DNA from: Bradyrhizobium sp. AZCC 1719
GTDB lineage: Bacteria; Pseudomonadota; Alphaproteobacteria; Rhizobiales; Xanthobacteraceae
Reading direction: 5' to 3'
DNA length: 64,000 nt
Assembly (NCBI RefSeq): GCF_036924525.1
Contig: NZ_JAZHRU010000001.1
Coordinates: 3,687,001-3,751,000, forward strand
Of the stretch, positions 44,454 through 52,191 are shown in pieces. Each line of letters starts with the position of its first letter. The stretch's first letter is position 1. The notes below the pieces were generated by a model. The model was not told the origin of the DNA, did not search any database, and saw nothing but the letters and a program-made list of their open reading frames with translations. Both the position numbers and the translations under genes were made by a program.

Positions 44454-45119
44454 CTAGATCAGGGCCAGCACCAGCGCTATGGCGCCCACCAGAATGAGGC
44501 TCAATGCCCAGGATGTATCCAGGTTGAACCAGCTCTGCGATATGAACTGGAGGCCGAGATAGCGGTAGGCGATCCACGCGCAAACTCCGCCGGCGGCGAC
44601 CATCGCGATGGCGTGGACGGTGGCAACCAGCACGGCCATGCCGAGATTGGCGTTGATGAGAGTGCCGGCGGCCGCGTGGCCGCCGTCGAGCTCGGCTTGC
44701 CGGCAGAGCCCGAGATAGATCGGCACCAGCATCAGCGCGGCGCCATGTGCCAGCGCCACGGCAAAAGACCAAAGCCCCAGTTGCGCCGGCGATATCCGCG
44801 CGAGGACTTTTGGATGGCGCCGGTTGGCCAACCGGAACAGGCCGAAGGCGATAACAAGGACGCTGGCGCCGATCTGGATCGTGCGCTGCCACTCGACGAT
44901 GGCAACGAGCAGCGCGAAGGGAAGGAGTACGAGCAGCATAGCGAGCAGATGGCCGGCCGTGAGCGGCCCAAGTGCGGCCACCAGCGCACGCGGGCTCCGC
45001 TCCATCAGTCCAGCCGAAACGGCGAGCGGCCAGCCCATGCCCGGGTTGACGCCGTGGTAAAGGCCGCTCGCGATGACAGCCAACCAGAGCCAGGCCGGTG
45101 TCCAGTCGGCTGCACTCAA
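44454..45119 (-). CDS. Polytopic membrane protein of unknown function
   Basis: A 221-residue protein with about six hydrophobic segments and a conserved-looking SGLYHGVNPGMGWPLAVSAG near residues 18-37, a His/Asn loop in the first helix hairpin that recalls NiCoT/UreH-type metal carriers without matching them. It begins 3 bp after the stop of the methanethiol-oxidase-like gene, so it is co-transcribed and probably functions with it, for example in metal supply or export. I do not assign a transport substrate. Confidence 0.65.
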   Translation of the reverse strand: MSAADWTPAWLWLAVIASGLYHGVNPGMGWPLAVSAGLMERSPRALVAALGPLTAGHLLAMLLVLLPFALLVAIVEWQRTIQIGASVLVIAFGLFRLANRRHPKVLARISPAQLGLWSFAVALAHGAALMLVPIYLGLCRQAELDGGHAAAGTLINANLGMAVLVATVHAIAMVAAGGVCAWIAYRYLGLQFISQSWFNLDTSWALSLILVGAIALVLALI

Positions 45120-45122
45120 ATT

Positions 45123-46523
45123 TCAAACCGACGGATAGCAGAACGAATCCGTCGAACAGTCGCCGCCGTCGAGCCGGATCTGATGCGCGCGGTAACCGTC
45201 GGGGAAGTTGACCCAGTAATTGCTCGCCAGTTCGAGACCACCGTCCGGCTTCGCATTGGCCATCACCATGGCTCCCGGGACGCCATCGGGATAAAACTGG
45301 TCGTCCCATGTCGAGTACAGCGAGTTGGTCCAGTACACCCGCCTGCCGTCGCGGCTGATCTCGACCATCTGCGGGCCGCCTGCAAATGCCTTGCCGTTCG
45401 GGTGCGGCGTGCGGCGCGCGATGCCGCCGATGTGCACCGAGCCGGCAAGCTTCGGCTTTCGCGGCTCGCGGACATCATATTGACGCATCTCGCCGGTGCC
45501 CCAGCAGGCGACATAGAGGAATTTGTCATCCATCGACAAGTCGATGTCAGTCACCAGCGGCGGCACGGCGCCAAAGCCCTGCAGCAGCGGCGGCAATTGT
45601 TCCTTCGCCGCCGGCTCGGGTGGAATCGTCGCCGTCTTCTCGACGTGAAACTTGCCGCCCTCGCGCCACCAGGTCCAGATCGAGCCTTCGAGGTTAGTGG
45701 TGTCGACCACGGTGCCCAGAAAGCCGTATTCGCGAACTGGATCATGCGCGGGACGCACTTCCAGCCCCATCTGGTGATTGGCCCCGAGATCGATCGTCTG
45801 CACGTTTCGCCGGGCCCGCAGATCCCAGAAGTGAATATGGTGACCGTACTTGTTCGAGAGCAGATCCTCCGGCACGATTCCGTTCTCGAACTGCGGCGGC
45901 AACCCCCACTCGCTCGTCACCATGTAGTCGCGTGGCAGATTCCACCAGAAATCATAGTGCATTGTCTGAGGGCCGCGATCGATCTCCCACCGTCCGAGGA
46001 CCTCGAAGGTCTCGCAGTCCATGATAAAGACGCCGGGCGGTCCATCGGTGCCGTCCTTGCCGCTGCCGCCGAGCGTAGAGACGTAAATGCCTTCAGGCCC
46101 GCAATGAACGGTGTGGGGCCGCGAATATCCGGTCTTCCTGAAGATCTCTTCAGGCTCGATGATCTTGTGTATCGCCGCCTTGGTGGGGTCGGGCTTGGTG
46201 TCGACGATATAGATGCGGGACGACCGCATGCCGGGAATGATGAGATAGCGGCGCTCGAGGAAGGCATGCCCGGTGAGCGGCGATAGCGCCGACGAGCAGG
46301 CGTTCCAGCCGAAATGATGAAACTCGTCGCCCTTGTTGGGCATCGTCACGGTGTGAACGATCTGGCCGTAGGTCGAGGAGCCTGGCTTGACGTCGATCAC
46401 GGCGAGGGCGTCCGGCTTTGAAGCATCCGGGCTGAGCAGCACGGTATAGGCGAAGCTCTCTGGCGGAGCTTCCATGGCAAGCTTTGGCGAAGCGTGAAAC
46501 GTGGGATCGGGCCGAATGTTCAT
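45123..46523 (-). CDS. Methanethiol oxidase / selenium-binding protein (SBP56) family
   Basis: A 466-residue beta-propeller protein of the SBP56 family, whose bacterial members (MtoX) oxidise methanethiol to formaldehyde, sulfide and hydrogen peroxide using copper. Landmarks: DEFHHFGWNACSS (about 66-78), SRPHTVHCGPEGIYVSTLGG (about 134-153), MHYDFWWNLPRDYMVTSEWG (about 189-208), and late ACWGTGEMRQYDV and IGGIARRTPHPN. These histidines match the metal site of the family. No signal peptide is seen at the N-terminus, whereas many MtoX proteins are periplasmic. It heads a pair with the membrane protein downstream. Confidence 0.88.
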   Translation of the reverse strand: MNIRPDPTFHASPKLAMEAPPESFAYTVLLSPDASKPDALAVIDVKPGSSTYGQIVHTVTMPNKGDEFHHFGWNACSSALSPLTGHAFLERRYLIIPGMRSSRIYIVDTKPDPTKAAIHKIIEPEEIFRKTGYSRPHTVHCGPEGIYVSTLGGSGKDGTDGPPGVFIMDCETFEVLGRWEIDRGPQTMHYDFWWNLPRDYMVTSEWGLPPQFENGIVPEDLLSNKYGHHIHFWDLRARRNVQTIDLGANHQMGLEVRPAHDPVREYGFLGTVVDTTNLEGSIWTWWREGGKFHVEKTATIPPEPAAKEQLPPLLQGFGAVPPLVTDIDLSMDDKFLYVACWGTGEMRQYDVREPRKPKLAGSVHIGGIARRTPHPNGKAFAGGPQMVEISRDGRRVYWTNSLYSTWDDQFYPDGVPGAMVMANAKPDGGLELASNYWVNFPDGYRAHQIRLDGGDCSTDSFCYPSV

Positions 46524-46589
46524 CGTACTCCTCCCTGTTTGTCTGGACGGATTCCAAGAATGATTAAAGTCGGCGGAGGGGGCTCCGCT

Positions 46590-47015
46590 TTATTTGACCG
46601 TGATGGTAATTTTCTTCGAGACTACCGGAGGATTGTGCGGATAGTGGCCGGCGTCGCCCAGCACGAGCTGAAGCGTGTGCTTGCCGGGCGGAAGCTCGAT
46701 CCGGGCTTCGGTCTGGCCCGCGCCAAAATGAAGGTGCGATTTGTCCTGCGGAATCTCTTCATTGGGATTGAGCGGTTCATTCACATCGATCAGCAGGTGA
46801 TGGTGGCCGCTGTTTGGGTAGTTGTCGCCCGCGTGGGTTACGCCCATGTTGCGCAGACCAAAGCGGCACCAAAATCCGCCCTTGATGACGGCGCCGTTCT
46901 GCGGCCACACGAAATAGAGAAGGGCCTCCTTGTGTGAGGGCTTCCCTTGAGCATACGCGGCGAACGGCAGGCAAGTGAGCGCCGCTGAGAGAGCGATCCA
47001 CTGCGTGAACTTCAT
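46590..47015 (-). CDS. DUF4399 exported protein
   Basis: A 141-residue protein matching DUF4399. Residues 1-23 (MKFTQWIALSAALTCLPFAA, then YAQG) form a Sec signal peptide. The mature part contains VYFVWPQNG-like LYFVWPQNGAVIKGGFWCRF, GHHHLLIDV and LPPGKHTLQLVLGDAGHYPH, a cupredoxin-like or Ig-like small domain rich in His, perhaps metal-binding. The start at 47015 sets the signal peptide; a longer in-frame extension upstream overlaps the cyclase-FGE gene region and is unlikely. It lies 16 bp after the cyclase-FGE gene and 67 bp before the SBP56 gene, all on one strand. Confidence 0.75.
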   Translation of the reverse strand: MKFTQWIALSAALTCLPFAAYAQGKPSHKEALLYFVWPQNGAVIKGGFWCRFGLRNMGVTHAGDNYPNSGHHHLLIDVNEPLNPNEEIPQDKSHLHFGAGQTEARIELPPGKHTLQLVLGDAGHYPHNPPVVSKKITITVK

Positions 47016-47031
47016 GACCGCCCTCTTAAGA

Positions 47032-48591
47032 CTACTTGGGAGACAGCGCGATGCGGAACCCGTGGGTGGGATATCGCACGTTGGTGTCATAGCTGCCGCG
47101 GTTTGATACGCGGGCATAGTCTGAGTCCTTCCTCCAGGAGCCGGAGCGGATGACATGCGAGGAACAGGCATTCTCGACCCATGCTGACCCGTCTCCTGGC
47201 GCGCCCTGATAATTTCTGTGCCAGCAATCTTCGACCCATTGATCGACGCCGCCGCCCATATCAAACAGCCCAAAAGGATTTTGCTTGAGGCTGCCGACCT
47301 TCACCGGCTGGTCGGCCGCTGGAATGTCGCTGCAGTTCTTGCAATTGACCATGCCGGGTTGAAACTGATCGCCCCACCAGTATCGGGTCTGCGTGCCGCC
47401 GCGCGCCGCATATTCCCATTCGGCTTCGCTCGGCAGTCGATATGGTTTTCCGGTGGTTTCCGCGAGCCACGCGACATATTGCTTGGCATCGCTCCAGCTT
47501 ATGTTTGTAACAGGCGCATCGTCCTTTCCGGCTGCCGTGAATTCGCATGCCTTTGCGGCGGCGCATGCGTTCCATTCCTGCACGGTGACGGGAAATTTCC
47601 CCATCGCAAATGGCTTGACCGTTACCTGACGGACCGGCCTTTCCGAAACGTCTTCGTTGCTGCCCATGGCGAAGCTGCCACCCCGAAGCGAAATCATCTC
47701 GGGTTCTCGAACCGGCGCAGCCGCTTGCTTCGTCGGCGGAGTCTCGGGTGCGGGAGGCGCCGGCGGCGGTAGCGGCGCCGCCTGTTGTTGAGTTGGTGAA
47801 GGAGAAGGTTGGGGCGCCGGCGCTCGTTGTTTCGCGGCTGGCGCAGGCGCCTTCGGCGCTTCCGTCGGAGATGAAACGGGAGCCGACGCCTGATTTATCG
47901 CCTTGCGAGGCTGTGCGAACATGTACCAGAGAGAGCCGATCGCAATGGTCAGCATCGCAATGCCGAGCAAGAGGATCAGAACGCGTTCGCGCCGGTTCCG
48001 ATATGCGTTAAGGGCGGAGGGGTCGGGAAGCACGCGGTAGACCCGAACGGGATCGGTGATGTTCTTGACTTTTCGATCACCGAGCGACTCGTATCCGCAA
48101 ACCAGCTTGTGCTTTATCTGCTCATAAATGCCGCCGGAGATATAGACTTCGCCGGGATGGGCTATGCCCTCAAGCCGCGTGGCAATATTGACGCCGTCGC
48201 CATAGACGTCGTCGGTCTCGATAATCACGTCGCCAAGATTGACGCCAATCCGATATTCGATCCAATGATGCTTGGGCAGCGATGCATTGCGGCCAACCAG
48301 ATTTTGCTGGATCACGATGCTGGATCGGACGGCTTCGACCGGGCTGTCGAAAATGGCGATGAAGCCATCGCCCGTGGTTTTGACCAGCCTGCCGTGATGC
48401 TCTCTGATGCTGGGTTCGATGAGATCGCGCTCGATCCTCTTGACGCGATTGTGCGTCCCTTCCTCGTCGATCTGCATTAGACGGCTGTAACCGGAGATGT
48501 CGCCTGCCACGATGGCCGCGAGGCGGCGTGGCATTGGCTCTGGCGAGGGCTCACCAGTTCGGCCTGACTTGATGTCTCGAATTTGGGCCAT
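47032..48591 (-). CDS. Class III nucleotidyl cyclase fused to a formylglycine-generating-enzyme-like domain
   Basis: A 519-residue membrane-anchored fusion. Residues about 22-190 form a class III adenylate/guanylate cyclase domain with metal-binding Asp31 (VAGDISGYSRLM) and Asp75 (TTGDGFIAIF) and the GDGVNIATRLEG segment at 131-142. One transmembrane helix follows (about 203-224), then a Pro/Ala-rich linker (230-300). The C-terminus (about 305-519) is an FGE-sulfatase/SUMF1-type domain (MGSNEDVSERPVRQVTVKPF; WSDAKQYVAWLAETTGKPYR; FGLFDMGGGVDQWVEDCW). A cytoplasmic cyclase linked to a periplasmic sensor or enzyme domain is implied. The start at 48591 (MAQIRDIK) was preferred over upstream Met codons. 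Confidence 0.85.
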   Translation of the reverse strand: MAQIRDIKSGRTGEPSPEPMPRRLAAIVAGDISGYSRLMQIDEEGTHNRVKRIERDLIEPSIREHHGRLVKTTGDGFIAIFDSPVEAVRSSIVIQQNLVGRNASLPKHHWIEYRIGVNLGDVIIETDDVYGDGVNIATRLEGIAHPGEVYISGGIYEQIKHKLVCGYESLGDRKVKNITDPVRVYRVLPDPSALNAYRNRRERVLILLLGIAMLTIAIGSLWYMFAQPRKAINQASAPVSSPTEAPKAPAPAAKQRAPAPQPSPSPTQQQAAPLPPPAPPAPETPPTKQAAAPVREPEMISLRGGSFAMGSNEDVSERPVRQVTVKPFAMGKFPVTVQEWNACAAAKACEFTAAGKDDAPVTNISWSDAKQYVAWLAETTGKPYRLPSEAEWEYAARGGTQTRYWWGDQFQPGMVNCKNCSDIPAADQPVKVGSLKQNPFGLFDMGGGVDQWVEDCWHRNYQGAPGDGSAWVENACSSHVIRSGSWRKDSDYARVSNRGSYDTNVRYPTHGFRIALSPK

Positions 48592-48727
48592 GGCTTGGAT
48601 TGGCTCCCAACTGTCAAATACAAATACAGTATGAGGCAAGCAATCTTTCCAGCACCTGCAGCGTACCATGGTGGCTGTTCGCCGCAAGCAGCCGTGCGCG
48701 GGTTCCACGCGGTTCGTAAGGGCTAAG

Positions 48728-48743
48728 TGTGAGTGAGCTCACA
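48728..48743. promoter_or_regulatory. Perfect CRP/FNR-type site TGTGA-N6-TCACA
   Basis: TGTGAGTGAGCTCACA matches the TGTGA-N6-TCACA consensus exactly. It lies about 137 bp upstream of the cyclase-FGE start on the minus strand, so a cAMP-CRP-like protein could control this nucleotide cyclase gene. Such short palindromes also arise by chance; the assignment is tentative. Confidence 0.5.
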
Positions 48744-48821
48744 AAAAATGAGGCCTGACCGGCAATTTGGTCATCGCGTTCGAGGGCATAGTCGCCCGGC
48801 GCACTCGCAGGGCGACCGGCA

Positions 48822-50021
48822 TCAATGCCCGCTGACGATCTCCGGCACCTTGCCGGCGGGCGGCGTGTTGCGGCTGCGCTGGGTGCGGACGATGCCATCG
48901 ATGATGGTCATGCCGATGCCGGGGAGGTCGCCGAGTTGCACGCTCTCCAGAATGTTCTTGCCGGGGGAATGCTGGGCCTTGTCCATCAGGACGAAGTCCG
49001 CGGAGCGGCCGATTTCGATGATCCCGCAATCGAGTTCGCGCATGCGCGCGGTATTGCCGGTCGCAAGGCAGAAGGCGAGTTCGGCCGGCAGTTCGCCGAG
49101 TGACGACAGCATCGAGACCATTCGCAAAATGCCGAGCGGCTGCACGCCGGACCCAGCCGGCGCGTCGGTGCCGAGGATGACGCGATGGAGGTCACCCATC
49201 TCGCGCGCGGTGCGCAACGTGAACAGCGCCGAGCGCTCGTTGCCGTTGTGAACCAGCTCCAATCCGCGCTTGCAGCCCTCGCAGATGCAGCGGATCTGGT
49301 CGTCGGGCAGCGCGGTATGGCCGCCGTTGATGTGACCCACCACGTCGGTGTCGGCTTCCAGCACCACGTCCTTGTCGATCAGGCCGGAGCCGGGAATTGA
49401 AGGTCCGCCAGTGTGAATCGTGCTCTGAATGCCGTATTTGCGGGCCCAGCCGACCATCTTGCGCGCGGTCGGGCCGTCCTTGACGCCGCCAAGGCCGACC
49501 TCGCCGAGCAGCTTGACGCCGGCCGCGGCCATTTCCTTGAAATCGTCCTCGACCATCTCGCACTCGATGACCGGCGCGCCGGCATGCACCTTCACCCCGC
49601 CTGGCCGCAGCGTCCAAAACGCGCGCTGCGCAAAGATCGCCATCGCCTTCAGGCCCACGACGTCGCGCGGGCGGCCGGGCATGTGGACCTCGCCCGCCGA
49701 GATCATGGTGGTGACGCCGCCATGGAGATAGCTGTCGATCCAGTTGATCTGGTTCTGCCGCGGCGTCCAGTCGCCGGCGACGGGATGGACGTGGCTGTCG
49801 ATCAATCCGGGCGCGACGGTGGTGCCGTTGGCATCGACTGTCGTGGTGGCGCCCTCGGTATTGCAGTCCTTGAAGCGGCCGATGGCTGTGATCTTGCCGT
49901 TCTCAGCCACGATCGTGTCGGCATCCAGGATCGGCTTTTCCAACGCCCCCGATAGCACGAGCCCGATATTGCGGATCACCAGCTTGCTCGGACCGGTCGC
50001 CTGCGGTGCGTCGTGGGCCAT
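48822..50021 (-). CDS. ena: Enamidase homologue (amidohydrolase of the nicotinate pathway)
   Basis: A 399-residue amidohydrolase strongly reminiscent of E. barkeri enamidase, which hydrolyses 1,4,5,6-tetrahydro-6-oxonicotinate to 2-formylglutarate and ammonia with a Fe-Zn centre. Metal ligands: His77 and His79 (DSHVHP); GEVGLGGVK, HTGGPSIPGSG, GHINGGHTA and GTDAPAGSG supply further family positions. Stretches LHGGVTTMISAGE, PGRPRDVVGLKAMAI and the C-terminal SRNTPPAGK are especially close to the E. barkeri enzyme as I remember it. The start at 50021 (MAHDAPQ) has a usable upstream context. It is divergent from fpr, with two operator-like palindromes in between. Confidence 0.85.
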   Translation of the reverse strand: MAHDAPQATGPSKLVIRNIGLVLSGALEKPILDADTIVAENGKITAIGRFKDCNTEGATTTVDANGTTVAPGLIDSHVHPVAGDWTPRQNQINWIDSYLHGGVTTMISAGEVHMPGRPRDVVGLKAMAIFAQRAFWTLRPGGVKVHAGAPVIECEMVEDDFKEMAAAGVKLLGEVGLGGVKDGPTARKMVGWARKYGIQSTIHTGGPSIPGSGLIDKDVVLEADTDVVGHINGGHTALPDDQIRCICEGCKRGLELVHNGNERSALFTLRTAREMGDLHRVILGTDAPAGSGVQPLGILRMVSMLSSLGELPAELAFCLATGNTARMRELDCGIIEIGRSADFVLMDKAQHSPGKNILESVQLGDLPGIGMTIIDGIVRTQRSRNTPPAGKVPEIVSGH

Positions 50022-50096
50022 GGTTTTTCCTTTTGCTTCAATGCCTTCGCCGGACATTCTGCCCGGCTTGACGATCGGATCAAGCTGGATTATTTG

Positions 50097-50126
50097 TTTG
50101 TATACGAATGATCGTATACGAATGAT
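50097..50126. promoter_or_regulatory. Two operator-like palindromes between enamidase and fpr
   Basis: TTTGTATACGAA (50097-50108) and ATCGTATACGAA (50111-50122) are placed 14 bp apart; GTATACGAATGAT is repeated directly at 50100-50112 and 50114-50126. The second copy shares TCGTATACGAATGAT exactly with the hnr promoter site (reverse strand of 35926-35940). The distances to the two start codons are about 76 and 45 bp, a typical operator position. Confidence 0.7.
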
Positions 50127-50166
50127 TGGACCGGTCAATCAGTCTTGCAGGTCAGGGAACGGTGCG

Positions 50167-50940
50167 ATGAGCAATTTCAACCAGGAAAGCGTGCTGAGCG
50201 TCCATCACTGGACCGATACGCTGTTCAGCTTCACCACCACCCGCGATCCCTCGTTCCGTTTCCGCAATGGCGAATTCACGATGATCGGCTTGAAGGTCGG
50301 CGAGAAGCCGCTGCTTCGCGCCTACTCGGTCGCCAGCGCCAATTACGAGGACCGGCTCGAATTCTTCTCGATCAAGGTACCGGATGGCCCGCTCACCTCG
50401 CGGCTCCAGCATTTAAAGCAGGGCGACGAGATCATCGTCAGCCGCAAGGCGACCGGCACGCTGGTCATCGACAACCTCGAAGACGGCCGCAACCTCTATC
50501 TGATCGGCACCGGCACCGGGCTGGCCCCGTTCCTCTCGGTGATCAAGGATCCCGAGACCTATGAGCGGTTCGAGAAAGTGGTGCTGCTGCACGGCTGCCG
50601 CCGCGTTGCCGAGCTCGCCTATGGCGAGATGATTACCGAAAAGCTGCCGAACGACGAGCTGATCGGCGACTACATCCGCAACCAGTTGATCTACTACCCG
50701 ACCGTGACCCGCGATCCCTTCCGCAACCGCGGCCGCATCACCGACTTGATCACTTCCGGCAAGCTGTTCGCCGACATCGGGCTGGCCACGCTCGATCCGG
50801 CCCATGACCGCGTCATGATCTGCGGCAGCCCGGCGCTGGTGACGGATACCCGCGCGCTGCTGGGCGGCCGTGGCTTTGTCGAGGGCAACCACGGCGAGCC
50901 GGCCCAGTTCGTGGTCGAGAAGGCGTTCGCGGAGCGGTAA
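50167..50940 (+). CDS. fpr: Ferredoxin-NADP+ reductase
   Basis: A 257-residue FAD enzyme of the bacterial Fpr type. The FAD-binding segment is RAYSVASANYEDRLEFFSIK (about 56-75) and the NADP-binding part has LIGTGTGLAPFLSVIKDP and HGCRRVAELAYGE. The C-terminal FVVEKAFAER is typical of subclass I Fpr. It transfers electrons between NADPH and ferredoxin or flavodoxin. Its placement opposite the enamidase gene and its shared operators suggest that it supplies reduced ferredoxin to 6-hydroxynicotinate reductase; no ferredoxin gene is in the window. Confidence 0.9.
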   Translation: MSNFNQESVLSVHHWTDTLFSFTTTRDPSFRFRNGEFTMIGLKVGEKPLLRAYSVASANYEDRLEFFSIKVPDGPLTSRLQHLKQGDEIIVSRKATGTLVIDNLEDGRNLYLIGTGTGLAPFLSVIKDPETYERFEKVVLLHGCRRVAELAYGEMITEKLPNDELIGDYIRNQLIYYPTVTRDPFRNRGRITDLITSGKLFADIGLATLDPAHDRVMICGSPALVTDTRALLGGRGFVEGNHGEPAQFVVEKAFAER

Positions 50941-51050
50941 GGCGCCGGGACGACAGACCATCTCGTATCCCGGCAAGCAGCGCGCGTGCTGCCCAGCGGC
51001 GGCCCATTCTACTTTGCATGGGGTTGTTTTCGCAATTTTGAGTCCGGGCC

Positions 51051-51092
51051 CATGGTGAGGGGACCCGCTACGCGCTCCTCACCAAGAGGAGG
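51051..51092. repeat. Partial TGGTGAGG...CTCCTCACCA repeat
   Basis: CATGGTGAGGGGACCCG and CGCTCCTCACCAAG form a partial copy of the TTCGAGAC/CCTCATGG repeat family, at the end of the sox operon and after fpr. The rest of 50941-51097 contains no gene. Confidence 0.55.
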
Positions 51093-51097
51093 TAGAG

Positions 51098-51874
51098 CTA
51101 AGGCCGCACCGCCGGCGCTTCCATCGGCATCCCGCGCGCCCGCGACATCAGGTATAATTCCAGTTCAACCAGTTCCGGCGCGCCGTAATCATAGGCCTGC
51201 GCGCGGATGCCGGTGATGCAGGCGCGCAGCCGGCGCTGCAGCGAGCCAAGCGATTGCCATTCCAGCCGGTAGAGCGGGTAGCCGGTCGGATGTCCTTGTG
51301 TGATCGCGGCGCCGGCGAGCCGCTTGTCCCAATTGTCGTCATGGCAATTGGTGCAGCCGAGGTTGAGCTGGCCCTGCCGCTGCATGTAGAGCTCGCGTCC
51401 TTTGGCGACGAACGGCGCGAGCTGCAGGTCGGCTCCGGTTTCGATCGGAGCCCCCTGTGATTGCCGCGCGACAAAGGCTGTCAGCGCCAGCAGCTCGCGG
51501 CTCTCGAACGGCAGCGGCGTCGCCTGTTGGTGGTTGCTGCGGCACGAATTGATGCGCTGTTCCAGATCGATGGGGCGGCTGGTTGCCTTGTCGAACGCGG
51601 GGTGGCGGGCGGCCACGCCCTTCATGCTTGCGCGTGCATTGCCATGGCAATCGGCGCACGCTTTGTCGGCGGCGCCCGTCTTGCGGTTCCACAGTGTCTC
51701 GCCATTGAGCACCCAGAGCATGCCGGGATTGGCGGTGTCGTCGTCCTGCATCGTTTTTGTGTCCGGCTTCATGAAGCTGTAGCCGGAACGGCGGTCGGCT
51801 TGCGGGATCTCGGCAGCTGCGACGGCGCCCACCACCAGCAGCAATGCGGCGGCTATGGCGCCCAAAAATCTCAT
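51098..51874 (-). CDS. soxA: SoxA, di-haem cytochrome c of thiosulfate oxidation
   Basis: A 258-residue exported di-haem cytochrome. The signal peptide is about residues 1-21 (MRFLGAIAAALLLVVGAVAA). CADCH (73-77) and CTNCH (174-178) bind haem. Cys219 in RRLRACITGIRAQ matches the catalytic cysteine that serves as a haem ligand and persulfide site in SoxA, and INSCRSNHQQ is the family motif in the first half. With SoxX it oxidatively couples a sulfur substrate to the SoxY cysteine in the periplasm. It is the last gene of a minus-strand operon and overlaps soxZ by 4 bp. Confidence 0.93.
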   Translation of the reverse strand: MRFLGAIAAALLLVVGAVAAAEIPQADRRSGYSFMKPDTKTMQDDDTANPGMLWVLNGETLWNRKTGAADKACADCHGNARASMKGVAARHPAFDKATSRPIDLEQRINSCRSNHQQATPLPFESRELLALTAFVARQSQGAPIETGADLQLAPFVAKGRELYMQRQGQLNLGCTNCHDDNWDKRLAGAAITQGHPTGYPLYRLEWQSLGSLQRRLRACITGIRAQAYDYGAPELVELELYLMSRARGMPMEAPAVRP

Positions 51875-52191
51875 TCGACCGAGATCGAGGCGGAAGCGGT
51901 TTCGGAAAAACCCTTGTCGCCAATCCATTCGAACTCGAAGTTGCCGCTTTCGGTCACGGTCGTGAAGAAGGAGAAGAACGGGTTGGCGGCAATCGCCGGG
52001 AACAAATCGGCGCGGAAGATTTCAGTGCCATTAAAGCGGCACGTAAAGCTCGTGATGATGTCGCGCGGCACAGCTTCACCTGACGCCCTATGGCGAAAGC
52101 CCGACTCCATGATGTGCGACATCAGCGTCTTGATCTCGATGATGTCGCCGCGTTTGGCTTTGGCCGGAACGTTGATCAGCGCGGAAGCCAT
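51871..52191 (-). CDS. soxZ: SoxZ, sulfur-carrier partner
   Basis: A 106-residue immunoglobulin-like protein (INVPAKAKRGDIIEIKTLMS, HIMESGFR, FRADLFPAIAANPFFSFF) that forms the SoxYZ carrier heterodimer. No signal peptide, as expected since it is exported with SoxY. Its start overlaps the soxY stop by 1 bp (TGATG) and its stop overlaps the soxA start. Confidence 0.93.
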   Translation of the reverse strand: MASALINVPAKAKRGDIIEIKTLMSHIMESGFRHRASGEAVPRDIITSFTCRFNGTEIFRADLFPAIAANPFFSFFTTVTESGNFEFEWIGDKGFSETASASISVE

